The notes under the pieces: generated by a model | Told to the model about the DNA's origin: nothing | What the model saw: the letters and a program-made list of their open reading frames with translations, nothing else | Database searches by the model: none | Source: Dioscorea cayenensis subsp. rotundata | Taxonomy: Eukaryota; Streptophyta; Magnoliopsida; Dioscoreales; Dioscoreaceae | Assembly: GCF_009730915.1 (NCBI RefSeq) | Contig: NC_052489.1 | Coordinates: 3,685,622-3,749,621 of the forward strand | Length of the DNA stretch: 64,000 bases | Direction of reading: 5' to 3' | Made by a program: the position numbers and the translations under genes | Shown: one piece after another, positions 46,882 through 59,400 of the stretch | Numbering within the stretch: the first letter of the stretch is position 1 | How the letters are laid out: each line of letters opens with the position of its first letter

Positions 46882-47794
46882 TAGGGATGTAAATGAGGCG
46901 GGGCGGGGAATGGGATCCCCGTCCCCATCAACGCTTCCCACGGGATAGGGATTCCCCGTCTCCAAATTCTCCGCGGGGGAAAAATTCTCCGCACTCACTC
47001 CCCCGCGAGGATCCCCACGGGGTCGGGGAATCCCCGCCCCCCACTAATTTTTTTTTTTACATAAAATTCTAATAATACTATGTGTTAAATATATATATAT
47101 ATATATATATATTAAAGTAGAAGACCTATTTGACACTTGTCAATTTCTCATAAAAATTTTACCAATATTATTTTAATAATATTAAAATATTTATAACATA
47201 ATACTAAATTATATTATTTTAAACTAATTTTTAATATTTTATCTCAAAATATATAATAAATTAATTTTTAAAAATATTATATCTTTAAAATTGATAAATA
47301 AGTTATTTATCAATTTTATATAATCTTAATTTTATCTTAATTTTTATAGAAAATAAAAAAAAATTATTAAAATTTTTTAAAAAATTTTCATACAATTATA
47401 TTCGTACATCACACGGGAGTAACACTAGTATTACTAAAAGTCTAAAACATTATTAATAAATACCAAAACTATATTTTTTTAAATCAAAATATTTGGTCCT
47501 TATAATCTTATATTCATATTGAATTTTTTAAATAAATAAATAAATAATCATATAAGTTATTTTCAGTATATATATATATATTATTAAAAATCAGGGAATC
47601 CCTGTGGGGATCCCCACGGGGAGCGGGGCGGGGAATACCCTCCCCGCCCCCGCCTCCACCCCTGCCCCGCCCCGTGAGGCGGGGAGCGATTTTTCCCCGT
47701 TCCCCGCCCCGCAAGGGTTATTTCGGGGAATCTCCGCCCCGCCATGGCGGGTCCCCGCGAGGAACGGGGATTCTCCGCCCCATTTACATCCCTA
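46882..47794. mobile_element. Non-autonomous hAT element, 913 bp, TSD TACATACC
   Basis: Ends TAGGGATGTAAATGAGGCGG and, reverse complemented, TAGGGATGTAAATGGGGCGG. Exact 8-bp target duplication TACATACC at 46874-46881 and 47795-47802. GC-rich subterminal zones of GGGGATCCCCACGGGG / CCCCGCCCCG repeats enclose an AT-rich core of about 540 bp. The end architecture matches the element at 7876-8492, with different core and TIR, so they are sister families. No transposase. Confidence 0.9.
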
Positions 47795-47802
47795 TACATA
47801 CC

Positions 47803-48640
47803 AGACAAAAGCATATTTTGTGGGACGTGTTTAAGATTTATACATATATAGCAAATTAGTTCTTATTAATTTTAATAATCACAATTATGTCTATTAACAA
47901 ACTGAAATTTAATCTAAACATTTAGAGACGTCTACATGTGAATTCCAATGCAATATTTTACATACTAGTCCCTTTATTAATAAACATTCTATATAAATAA
48001 GTATAATCAGATCATATATGACACTGTTAATCCCAACTTATATGTGTGTATCATTATTGAAACCATTTTAAAAAATATTTATAACAGTTAATATTTTACT
48101 TTTATATAGTAAAATACTTTCAAAATTAACCGATCAAAATTATCATCAGACACATCAAAAACACAATTTACAATATTCTCTTTTGCAATGGAAGCAATAG
48201 ATCTAATAATAGATAAGTACAAACTTTCTTGCACGCCCAACATATATATATATATATATATATAACTCTAATAGGCATTATTGGTTGATGATCTCAATAA
48301 ATTATATATAATAAGATTTAATAACACCTTCATGTAATGAGATTTAATAATATTCTCATATATATAGTAAATTTTTTTCTAATAATCTTTATTATTAATT
48401 TAATTTTTATATGTTGAAACTAAAGAATAAAATATGTAATCAAATATGAATAATATAATACCTATAATTATACATTTTTTTTAAAAATTATTTTATTATT
48501 AAATAGTAAGTAAAATTCCCAAACATAATAGTTTTAAGTTAAGCGTAGGATTTGCTCTAGAGTTAGCATTATTTTCTTTAACTTTTTCACAGTAGAAGCA
48601 AGAACATGGCGCAATATATATCAAGACAAATCCGGATATC
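47803..48640. other. Intergenic, no gene supported
   Basis: AT-rich with (TA)n near 48242-48263. It ends where LINE-like coding remnants begin. Confidence 0.5.
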
Positions 48641-49757
48641 GACTGGCATTTGATAATTTTATGAGGAATCTTAATTATACATTAATCGAGAATTGGGACT
48701 CTTTATGGAGAATGAAATTGCCACATAAGATATGTCATTTTCTTTAGAGACTGCTATGGAAATGCCTTCCTTTGAGGGGAAGACTTGTGGAGAAAAATTT
48801 GCTGATCCCACCACATGTATGTCCATGTTGTGATAGGTTCATAAAAACTCAAAGCCATCTGTTCTTACATTGCGACCACCCGCATACAACCACCGCTCAC
48901 ATCTCCCAGAAATATGCCTTTAGCTGAGAATCGAACTCTCACCACTCGGTGAAAAAGCTCTATCGGCGACCCGTATACCAATAGACCATTTGATCGTTGG
49001 CATTGGTCACAGCTTGATGTTGTAATGGAAGGGATGGAGGATCATGGTTTCAATGGTTGGCTCTTTGGCTTATTGCCCAACTTATCTAACATTGTTACAT
49101 CCCAAATTAGTCTATTATTATGGAGCGTGTGGCAAACAAAAAACAATATAGTGTGTGAACGGTATCAATTCTCATTATCATCTACTTTCCAACATGGATT
49201 GGAATTTTCTGAAGGCTTGGAGGGAAGCTCGATCAAGATAAGGTGATGATACATACAACTACCGCCTCAACTCACCCACGCCAAATACAGAAGTGGAGTC
49301 CTCCTACAAGTGGGTGGCTTAAGTGTAATTTGAATGGAGCTGTGTTTGCTCACCAAGTTAAAATATGGCATGGGGGCAGTGCTACGTGATCATCAAGGAC
49401 ATTTTCATAGCTGAGTTTTTTGACATATTTAATGGGCTCTATTCGGCAATATTGGAGGTTAAGGCACTTTCTTTGAAAGAAATTCTAAGTTGGTTGAAGG
49501 AGACTCAGCGGAATAATGTTATCATTGAGATGGATGCTCGGGCCATTGTTCATAGAATTGCTGGTAATATTGCAGATATCTCACCTTTGGGCATAATTTT
49601 AAATGAATGCAAGTTGTTGTTGAATGATTGTCTATCTTTTGAGTTGAGCTATGTAAGAAGAACAACTAATATATATGGTCAGTCATGCTTTAGCAAGAGT
49701 CTCTATCATGTATGCTTCTCCTACATATATATTGATATATGTATATATAAAGAATAA
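48641..49757 (+). pseudogene. LINE remnant: zf-RVT and RNase H-like domains, SINE-interrupted
   Basis: From about 48694: WDSLWRMKLPHKICHFL, an in-frame TAG (48745-48747) at the position of a conserved Trp, then RLLWKCLPLRGRL, VCPCCDRFIKTQSHLFLHC. This is the zinc-binding reverse-transcriptase (zf-RVT) domain with its CPxC...HxxxxC ligands. After a tRNA-like insertion, the text resumes at about 49010 (QLDVVMEGMEDHGFNGWLF; LLLWSVWQTKNN). Then come WSPPTSGWLKCNLNGA and, after a frameshift, LEVKALSLKEILSWLKE and IIEMDARAIVHRIAG of an RNase H-like (RVT_3) domain. No intact frame. Confidence 0.75.
48876..49003 (-). mobile_element. tRNA-derived SINE-like insertion, copy 1
   Basis: Minus strand: ATGGTCTATTGGTATACGGG (A-box-like), then GGTGAGAGTTCGATTCTC (B-box-like) about 37 bases on. 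The body continues as GGCATATTTCTGGGAGATGT and GGTTGTATGCGGGTGGT. It interrupts the LINE zf-RVT/RNase H remnant, so it is younger. A second copy with the same head and body lies at 52684. Confidence 0.65.
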
Positions 49758-50039
49758 AAGAGGAGGATTATATGTGAATTACAAACGCAAAGAATTTGAT
49801 AAATTAAATGACTCAAAATACGTATAATATATCCCAAAAAAAAAAACCATTTTAAAAATGGAGCTACTTAGAGCAACTAAAAATGATTACTGATATCCAT
49901 AGGAGCAAGATCCGTCTTAGAGAAATGCAAAATCATAATAAATATTTTTTTAATTATTTTTATTAAATAATAAATTATATAATAAAAAAAATATTATCAT
50001 AAATCATTAAATAACTTAAATAAGATAAATTTAAGAGTT
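49758..50039. other. Intergenic, no gene supported
   Basis: AT-rich, nothing recognised. Confidence 0.45.
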
Positions 50040-50475
50040 TAAAAAACAATTAAAATTTTTAATATTATAATTATGTGGATAGGATCATATGATAGAAAAA
50101 TAAATATTTTTTTTTAAATATAAATTATAAGGTCCTAGAAATTTGTGGGGCCTATTATAAGTGTCATGGTTTAAAAAAAATTCAAGATAATTATATGGAT
50201 ATGATTATCGGAAAATATCGATAATAAATAAAAATTTATTATAAAGAAAACATGAATTGTGAAACCTTGAGAAATTGTGGGGCCATGTTATAAGACAAAT
50301 TTGTTGTGCATAGATATTATAATAAATTAAGTGTTATAGTTAAAAAAAAAAAGTTAAAATTTACAAGCTAATTATATAGATAAGATTATATAATGATAAT
50401 AAATAAAACTTTAGAATATAATTTGAAAAAAAAAATTGTGAGGCCCAGGAAAATTGCGGGGCTATAGGCCATCTT
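50040..50475. repeat. Diverged tandem repeats with TGTGGGGCC core, about 150 bp
   Basis: Three successive units each contain AATTATATGGAT-like sequence, GATTATA-GATAATAAATAAA, and end in a variant of GAAATTGTGGGGCC. A further unit end (GGAAATTGTGGGGCTTAGG) appears at about 51310-51335, separated by another AT-rich block, suggesting an insertion split the array. Confidence 0.6.
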
Positions 50476-50884
50476 CAACCCAAAACTCTATATTTGGCAC
50501 TTCAGTACACAAAAATACATGAAAGTTTCTCCAATCACCATCTCTATTTTTAACTGTAAAATAGAATATTCTAAGAATATTCTTTTAACTTCACAATTTA
50601 TATATTCATACTATTAATAAATTTAATCATCTTTAATTTTTTCACTTTTAACATGTTTAATGAAATCTTCGGCAATATTGGTGGAGTTGGCGATAATATG
50701 CCAGACTATTAGACCCATCTAGTTCAGCCTTCATTAGTTGTATTTTGAGTGTTGTGGTTTTTTCTTATTGCTATCGGTGATAATCTATGATACGACTATT
50801 TTCTATGTTTTTATTTTATTGTTTGAATAATTTTCATTATTGTTAATAAAGTTTTATTTCGTGTATTATTTTCAATTTTTTTTT

Positions 50885-51120
50885 ATTAATTAAAAAACAC
50901 AAATTAAATTATAAGTTATTAATTTAATTAAAATATAAATCATAAATAAAAATTTTATAAAAAATAGAAAAACAAAAATAAAAAAATAAAAAAAAATTTA
51001 GTTTTATTAATTGAAAAATATAAAATTAAATTATAAGTTATTAATTTAATTAAAATATAAAATCATAAATAAAATTTTTATAAAAAATAGAAAAACAAGA
51101 ATTAAAAATTTTAAAAAAAG
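50885..51120. repeat. AT-rich tandem duplication, 2 x about 121 bp
   Basis: AAATTATAAGTTATTAATTT recurs about 121 bases later with the same flanks (AATTAAAATATAAA, AATAGAAAAACAA). Non-coding. Confidence 0.75.
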
Positions 51121-51349
51121 AGAAAACAAAGAAAACTGAAAATTAAAACTAAAAATAAAAATGAAAATGAAAATGTTAAATATAGTTGAAAATGTCAAAT
51201 TTGTTACACATCTTATAGTTGAAATTTTCGAGATGATAATTATAAAGACAGGATAATATCAAATGAAAATGTTAAATATAATTTTTTAGAAAACAATATA
51301 TGAATTATGGGGCCATTGGAAATTGTGGGGCTTAGGCATAAGTCTTGGT

Positions 51350-52680
51350 CGCCTATGCCTTGGAGCCCTACATACTAGGTGCCTTGATTTGTTAGTTTTT
51401 TGCCATTTTCATAAATAGAATGCTATGAGGTTAATGTTTATTCCAAATGTACATGGATAAAAAATAAAATCTAGAAACTCACTAAAGGCCTCTTGACCTA
51501 TTGACACCGAGTCTCATGTGTAGGGTATTTTTTTGTTTATAAAAAACATGAAATCAAAATGTAAAACTTACACAATATGAAGATTGAAGTACTTGTTGAG
51601 ATTGTTCTACAGCTGTGCACATTCTACAAGTGCTTGTCACAATTTGCAATTTTTTTTTTTTAAATTTAAACTCAAGTAGAAAACAAATGAATTTTGGATG
51701 AGTTACTCTATGTTCAAATAGGATCCGGTTGCCCAAAGTCTACTTTAAATTGAGAATGTTTTATAAGATAAACATTTTTAGTTATTTTTTTGTTTGTTTC
51801 ATGGTTTTTAGCATTCAACCATGAACTTTTACTATTTTATATAATTTACACTGTCAGTTTATTAGTTATAACTTATCTTTGACTTATATGCACACACCAT
51901 TGTTATTGTTATGAAATGGAATTGAACACTCAACCCTCGCTTAAGAAGAAAAATGAGTTATCACTTTTTTTTTTTAAAGTAATATATAAACAAATCATGT
52001 TATTTTTATTTATGTTTTGAGAATAGTAGTTGACAAATTTAATTATGATAAGCATTCTGTTGATATTTTTTCAAATCTATTTTTAAATTTAATCAATATT
52101 TAAACTGACTATATTAATATTTAGTATACCCCCATGAAACATATGTGCTTTATTTTATTTGGTACGTGAGTGTTATATTTTTTTATCCTGGATTTGCCGT
52201 TATTTTTTAACTATAATAAAATTAGACTTCTTGTTTATAATTTTTTACTGACTAATTATTTAAATCACAATTGATTTTCTTACTTAAAAATATTAATTGA
52301 TTAGAAGATAATTGAAAAATATGAAATTTAATAACAATTGTAGCCTTACATGAGCATCACACATGTAGCATGACAATCCACAAGACATGCATGGTTAATT
52401 AAAATAATAATAATAATAATAATAATGAAATTACTTGTCATTCTCTGTTTGTTTAATTTTTTTTATCAACCTATTTGACATTTTTCATAATTTCAATCTC
52501 TTATTTTTCTACTTTTAATTATTATTATCATTTGTTTTACAATACCAATTTTACAATACTATTTTTTTTTTTTACGTAAGAACTCATTTTTTTTACTTGG
52601 CCTTAATTGCGATGGCAACGGGTGAGTTTGACCTTTTTTTGTGTCCACTCCAAGAGGGCCAAAAAGAATATTTAATTTTG
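51350..52680. other. Intergenic, no gene supported
   Basis: AT-rich, with an (AAT)n run at about 52405-52425. No gene or element recognised. Confidence 0.5.
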
Positions 52681-52683
52681 TTA

Positions 52684-52860
52684 ATGACCAAGTGATCTAT
52701 TGGTAATCAAATAAAATCTTTTACAAGTGATGAGAGTTGGATGAGGGCATATTTTTAAAAATGTGAATAGTAGTTATATACGAGTGGTTTAAGTAGCTCG
52801 AAGAGAGATGAAAGCTAGCTGTTTTCACTCTTGGTTTAGATATTCTAAAACTCGCCGCTC
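52684..52860 (+). mobile_element. tRNA-derived SINE-like repeat, copy 2 (degenerate)
   Basis: Plus strand: GACCAAGTGATCTATTGGTA (A-box-like), then GATGAGAGTTGGATGAG (decayed B-box), then GGCATATTTTTAAAAATGTG and GTAGTTATATACGAGTGGT. Head and body line up in order with the copy at 48876-49003, so the two belong to one SINE-like family. It is transition-rich relative to copy 1, as expected for an older, methylated copy. Confidence 0.55.
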
Positions 52861-53199
52861 TCTAGGTGCACACACTGCCTAACGTCATGTGAAGGTATAA
52901 ATGTAAAATCAGGAATAATTTAATAATTTTAAATAAATTTAAATTAATAAGCGAAGTATTTATTATAAAATTTAAAAAATAAGGTAGATCTCATGTTACT
53001 TTTCCTATTTAAAAAATTTAGAAAATAATTATTTTATAATTATTTATTGTTTTCAAAAATTTTTCTTGGCTCAAATAAATTTTATCTTAATTTTTATATA
53101 TTTTTTAAATATAAAAATATATCCAATCATTAATAATTTGATAAAAATGAACTAGGCCTAGGTTCAAATTTCCCAACTTTATTATCGTCCTTCATTTGC

Positions 53200-53494
53200 T
53201 GCCAAAATGAGCATTTGAAACTCTTCGCCGGAGAAGATCACCGCGCTTGCCCCTCCCCACCACCTCCGCTCCTCCACCGCCGGTCGCCGGCTCCTCACAA
53301 GGTCCTAGAACGACGATACCTTCAAGGTCCTAGCTTCTTCTTCTCTTTCGTTGTCCAATTGAAGGTTTTTGTCTCGAGATCTCCTCCCTTGATCCAAAAA
53401 CACTGGTTTTTTTTTTTGTCTTCTATTTCGATCGCTTTATGGCTTGGAATAGAAGCCCTGGAGTTTGATATTGTGAGAAAGAGGAAGTTTTTCA
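53200..53494 (+). promoter_or_regulatory. CT-rich 5' leader of the NAC gene
   Basis: Sequence rich in CTCC/TTCTT ends at the ATG at 53495. An open frame here (53215-53529) runs into the NAC exon in a different frame and has Ser/Pro/Arg low complexity, so it is leader rather than coding. No TATA box is obvious. Confidence 0.4.
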
Positions 53495-56400
53495 ATGGAG
53501 GACGAACTCGACTTGTTGCCTCTGAGTAAGCGGCTGAAGCTGCTAGTGTCTATGAAGCCTTCGTCGCCTCTTGTTGTTTCCTCCATTCCTGCTCCTCCGC
53601 AGTAATTGGGAATTTCGTTGCTCTTTCTTTTGATTTTTGTTCTTTTGGTTTATTTCATTTGAATGTTGTGTTTTATGGGTGATTTCAGGTGTTCTGGTGG
53701 TGTTTCTGTTGAGCCGGTGCTTAATGAAGTTTACCAGGTATTTCTTGAGGAATTCTTAGAATTATCGATTAAATTTTTTATTTGGTTTTGTTTTATTGAA
53801 GATTTGATTTGTTCTGCGAGTATGCTTGTAACCCTAGTGAATTTTGATTCTGGGTCTTTAAACTTGCTTGTTCATTGTCTGTATGAAATTATTGCATTTT
53901 GTATAATTTTTTTTTAATGTGTAATGTAGTTCTTTGATATGGACAATTCTCCGTTGGAATTCAGGACTGATTTGATACTTGGTTCTTAAGTTTATCTTTT
54001 GTGTTAGTGTTAATTCTTAAGGATCTTAGTTAGATTTCACACTGCTAAACCCTAGCTTGTTAGGATGAATGGATAGAAGTACAATATAATTAGTGTTTGC
54101 AAGCATGTGAGGTTGTAGAAAAATAACTTTCTTTTCTTTTCCTTATTCTTCTTTCACATTCTCTCTTGCTGCTTGAAGAAATTTGCTGAATAATTTTACA
54201 AAATTAAACTATGGCATTGTTGTGGATGGAAGAATAAGACAATATATTATAAATTTCTTTGTGAAATTTATCATCTCTGAACTCTTTTTATCTTCATATG
54301 CTTTTTTTTCCTGGCCAAGCTCAATGTATTGGTGGACGGTTGCTTTTTAAATAGAATTTGCAGCTTATGTTATTATTTTATTTGTTTGCTTCCCTTGTTC
54401 CATGATTATGAGGGGACTTGTCGATGCTCATTAGAAACCTACTTATGTCTCTTCTCAAGTAACCTTTCTTCTTATCTGTGAAGAGCACACTGTGCCTACA
54501 TTGTCAATGTACTTGGGCAAATTCATACAAAATGTAAAGTTAGTAAATGTGGTGGTAAGTCTGGTTCTCTGTTATGGAAATCCAATTTCAAACTCCCAGG
54601 TCTCCCAGCATTTTACTCTTAGCTACGTTTACTGTCTTTATGATAGGAAAATGATTTCATATCAATTGATGACACCTTGTTGTGGCTAATCTAATAAATG
54701 TAATGGCATTTCTGTTAGTATATTTTTATCTTTTATTTTACTTATTTATGCAGAAGTGGCCGGGACTACCGAGAGGTGTAAAATTTGATCCTTCTGATGA
54801 AGATTTGATTTGGCATTTGCTTGGAAAAACAGGGAAAGGGAAGGTTATGCCTCATCCGTTCATCAACATATTTGTGACTTCCCTTGATGATGACATTATG
54901 ATTGGTCATACCCATCCTGACTTTCTTCCAGGTAAAAATCCAAAATATTTATTATATCTCATTATTGTCATCTCTCCTTATATTGTTTCTCAAACACTCC
55001 TATGTACTAGGAATTAAGCAGGATGGAAGGCCATCTTATTTCTTCCACAGAATACTCAAGACTCAGTTTGAGAGGCAAAATATCTGTTGGAACAAGATTG
55101 GAAAGGCAAAGCCAGTGCTTGTAGATGGGATATATCCAGGGAGTAAGAATATCATGATTCTATATGTGAATGAGCAAAATGGTGAGAAACTTGAGAGAAC
55201 AAATTGGGTGATGCACCAGTATCAACTTGGTGCAGAAGAAGTTGAGGAGGGGGCTCTTGTACTGTCTAAAGTCTTCTATCAGCAAAGACACAAAGCAAGT
55301 AGAAAGGGTGGCCAAGACATGGCTTCTGACTCCATAGGTGTTGTATTAAATGAAGTAAAACCTTTAGCTGGTGCTGAGCTGGTTCTTTCTGAATCTCATA
55401 GTGAAAATCAGCATTCTGATATCAATTACGTTCTAAAACCTTCTCAAGTATTGTTCTCCTCTGGTTCTCTTCTCTCTTTGGATTGGATTTTCAATGTTTG
55501 AATATAGGGTAAAGAAAAAAGGCTATACAGAAGTATTAGCCCGATGCATTGTTATAGAAATTTTCTTAATTAACCAGTTTTAATTGGTAAAAGAAATTGT
55601 TCTCAACTCATTGTTGTTAGAATTGTTGTGAAAATCTTCTAACAGAAAGTCATATTTCCAGATGTCAACTTGTTATCAGATTGGAAGCAATGATGATTAT
55701 TTTGAACAGCAAAAATTGGGTTATGGAAACCATCCAGAAGTAAGTGGATATCTGTTGATAACTGAGCTCCAAGTTCGTTCATTGTCTCAACAACTTGAAT
55801 ATTGTATCTAAACACATGAAGTTCTTCTTTGATTGCAGTCTTTTGCTAGTGAAGAAGAAAATTGTGCCAAATCTTGTGAATGTGGCCAAAGTCAAATGTC
55901 TTGTGATCTGGGTCAAGATATGAGAAGATGTCAAAAGGTAAGAGCTATGATTATTCTATAAATAATGATCTTCAAGATGGGAAAGGAGAGAGGCAATGTC
56001 AGATGGTAGGTCGCCATTTGACATATCTGATTATTAATTCATCAGTGTAGTTTGCCATTTCATTTATCTGCCCTTAAAGTCCTCTATTGATTATTGATGT
56101 CAAAATGGAGCAGTAAGTGCATGGGCTAGTTTTTTCTGTACATATCTTGTGTTCTGCATCCATCTTGCAAAATGATTAGCACATCTGATTAAACCACATT
56201 TTGTTTTTATGGTCATGGTGCTGAGAAGGATGCTCAAGTGTCTGTTAGCACTTCAACTCCAAATTCATCAGAAAGTGTGATTACTCAAAGTCCATCAGTT
56301 GTTGTTCAGATTTTATCAATTACCAACAGTGGGAAAAGCAATTCCTTAGTGCAAACTGACTACCATACAGAAAGTAAAGAAATTGGCCAAATATTGTCAT

Positions 56401-59400
56401 GCCAAGTGTCTGCCTCTGATATTAATAGTGACCATCGAACATGCGATACATTTAAAACAAATGACTTGGAGTATTTAAGAACTGATACATGTGCCCCAGA
56501 GAAGAATATCAATAGTTCTTATATGGTCCCAGATGCGAGAAGTCATTCAGATAGCCCTTCATCAGTGATTCCCTTATCACTGGAAGGCCAGGATAGCAAC
56601 CATAGACAGTCATATGAAACAAGAACTCTAGATGCTAACTTGTCGTCTAGTCAAGAACTAAAACCAGAAAATATAAATGGTGATAATCTGCTGCTTGATC
56701 CATCATTTCCAGTTAAGGTGAAGCGTGAACCTTCAGAAGGTGAAGCTGGCAGTACTTGTGAAGTGCATAATGTAGTTACTCACTACGCATCAAAAGAGAA
56801 CCATGCTCAAGATGATAATTTGTCAGGTGGAAGAAATATACAAAATTGTTTGTCACTCAGTGGTCTACCTTTAGAAAGCCCTTTTGTCAATACTCAATGT
56901 TCAAAAAAAGCTGCAAAATACCCAGATAATGTTTTGCTAGGTAAGGACAACATGCCTGCAGAAAGTGACAGCATAGGTTACGGCCGGAGTCTTCATCCTG
57001 AAGAACGAAATTTGAAAGCTGTGAATAGGCATTCAAATTCTGCTTCCTCAAACTCAATTGGTAAAGTTAAGTTTGAACCACTTGAGAACTGTATACCTGT
57101 ACCGGGGCAAACAGATTTTCCAAGGGATGAAGTTAAAATAGAACTTGCTAATGATAATTCCTCAGATATAGACAACATTCCTCTTATAGATCGTATGAGG
57201 ATGCTAGTGTCATTGTCAGTTACTGGAGTTGAGTGTAGTGGCAAGAAAAGATGTCCCGAACCCACTGCACTCCCTGCTTCTAGTTTTGATTCTTTCAATT
57301 CTGAGAATCCCAAAAGGAAATCCTTCTCTCTTCGAAAGAAGAGGAAAAAGACTGCTACGTAAGAACAACAATTTCATTTTTCTATCCTTATGTTTTTGTT
57401 GTCTAATGATCTTAGTCTTAAACTTTCATATGTTCTGCACAAAATTCTGTTCAGGAATTCAGTGGAAACAGCCCTGGAGGAAGATGCTCCAGGACTTCTA
57501 GAGGTATGCTGTTAGTTTCATTGCAGGATTTTAATTGGTTTGTTTGGATATCTCTATGAAACTTTTTTTGCTGGACAGGTTCTTCTTGACAAAGGAATAA
57601 CAGCTGAGGAAATTAAGCTTTATGGGGATGTTGATGATGATGATGATGATGTTGGTGATGTTTTTTTCAAATGAAGACAGTTTTGAAGATCTGGAGAGTG
57701 TGATAACCAAGGTTTGTAATTTATCTTAAAGATAGTCTGATGCTTAACCACCTGGGCAACTATGGGCTAGATAGCTAGCCATTTGAAACCCCTTTTCATT
57801 TACTGGTTCTCCTTTCCTTAGCCATTTTTTGCTTTGGAAATATTATATATCATTAATGCAAACTTTGATGATAATAAATATTTGGACATCTCACAGTGTG
57901 TTCCACATTGGCTTAGTTTAAATAGGACTTGTTCTCTGTGGTTATGACTCCAGCTAAAGATAAATTTTATTAAATTTACACATATTTTGGTCTTTTGACA
58001 CAACTCTTGCATTTGTGGGAAGTGATCTGATAAGGTCTGAATGTTTTCCTACTGAACCATTGCAAGTATTGCCCATCTTCCCCTAAGAAAGCTGCATAAA
58101 TGGCCTCTCTAAAGTCTAAGCTAGTATATGATATACACCTACTAACATGCATGAAATCTCTTCTGCCAATCCTTCGTTACCTCACTGTTCGAAATGTAAA
58201 TTGTGAAATAATTTAAAATTTTTAAATACCTTGAGATATCTGGACGAATAAATTGAACTTTAAATGCAATTAATGATAATTATTATTAATATTTTGGGTG
58301 CAATCAAGTATATAATTTCTTAGAAAGCATATTTTAAAAACGATCCATGTGGATATCCATATTCTTGTGCTAATTGATGCAGACAGCCTCAGATATGCAA
58401 ATTGTATGCTTCAATCCAATATTTTTAGGCTTTACATGCAATCTTATTGTCTTCAGGGGTATGCAGACAGTTGCACATAATTCTTTAAGAAGCACATATA
58501 AAAACAATTCCCAAGGATATTCTTGCACTAGTAATAGTTGATACCCTTGGTATGCAGACTGCAATTTTTTTGCTTCATGGGATGAGCAAGCAATCTCACA
58601 TTTTTGACACACACTAAACTTCAAGATTTTATTATTTATTCCAAAGTTGCATGTTTACTCACGTATGCAGTGTTCTTATAGGAATTGTGCTTTTTGTTTC
58701 AGTTTTTCTCTGAGCGTTCTTCGTTGTTCAAGCTCCCCTCATCACGACAGGTTAAGGGATCAAAAGTTGATTACTGTTTGCCCTGCTTGATTGCTCTCAT
58801 TGAGCAGGTATGGAGTGTATTTAACAGTCTTTTGTGTATGAAGTTCTTGTTGCTTGATGTGTATGTGGCCTGTAGTTCATGACATTCTTCTTGTGATGTG
58901 ATGAGATTTCTAACAATTTCTAGACTCGGTATTTGCGGTTTCGAAATAATCCTGTTGAATGGGGATGGTGTAGAGATCTGCAGTCCTTCATTTTTGTTTT
59001 CGAAAAGCATAACAGGTTATGCTTCCATCTAATTTTCATTCTCATAAGAGATATTTCTGTTTCTTCTTTTTAATGGGATGATGTAATGACCCAGGAATAT
59101 TACTATTATGCAGAATAGTTTTAGAACGTCCTGAATATGGGTATGCCACATATTTCTTTGAGCTTGTGGATTCTTTGCCAATAAAGTGGCAGATTAGGAG
59201 GTTGGTAACGGCAATGAAACTTGCCAGCTGCAGCAGGACTGCCATCATTGAAAACAAAACTATACTGGTATGCTTCACATTTACTCTTTTTCATTTCACA
59301 ACCTTCGTTAAAGCTAAAAGTGATGATCTGCTTTATAATATTTTATTTGGCTGTCACAATTCTCAGTGAGCATTTGAACTTCTTTAATGCTTCCTTTGAC

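Noticed and set aside
47514..47859. Open frames in the second GC-rich hAT element
   Set aside because: Same reason: low-complexity products of subterminal repeats.
48900..49003. A functional tRNA gene on the minus strand
   Set aside because: A- and B-box-like words are present, but no consistent acceptor, D, anticodon and T stems can be drawn. The segment is part of a repeated SINE-like unit.
50472..51226. Possible MITE starting GGCCATCTTCAACC
   Set aside because: The start resembles a known MITE tip, but no matching inverted right end or target duplication could be found.
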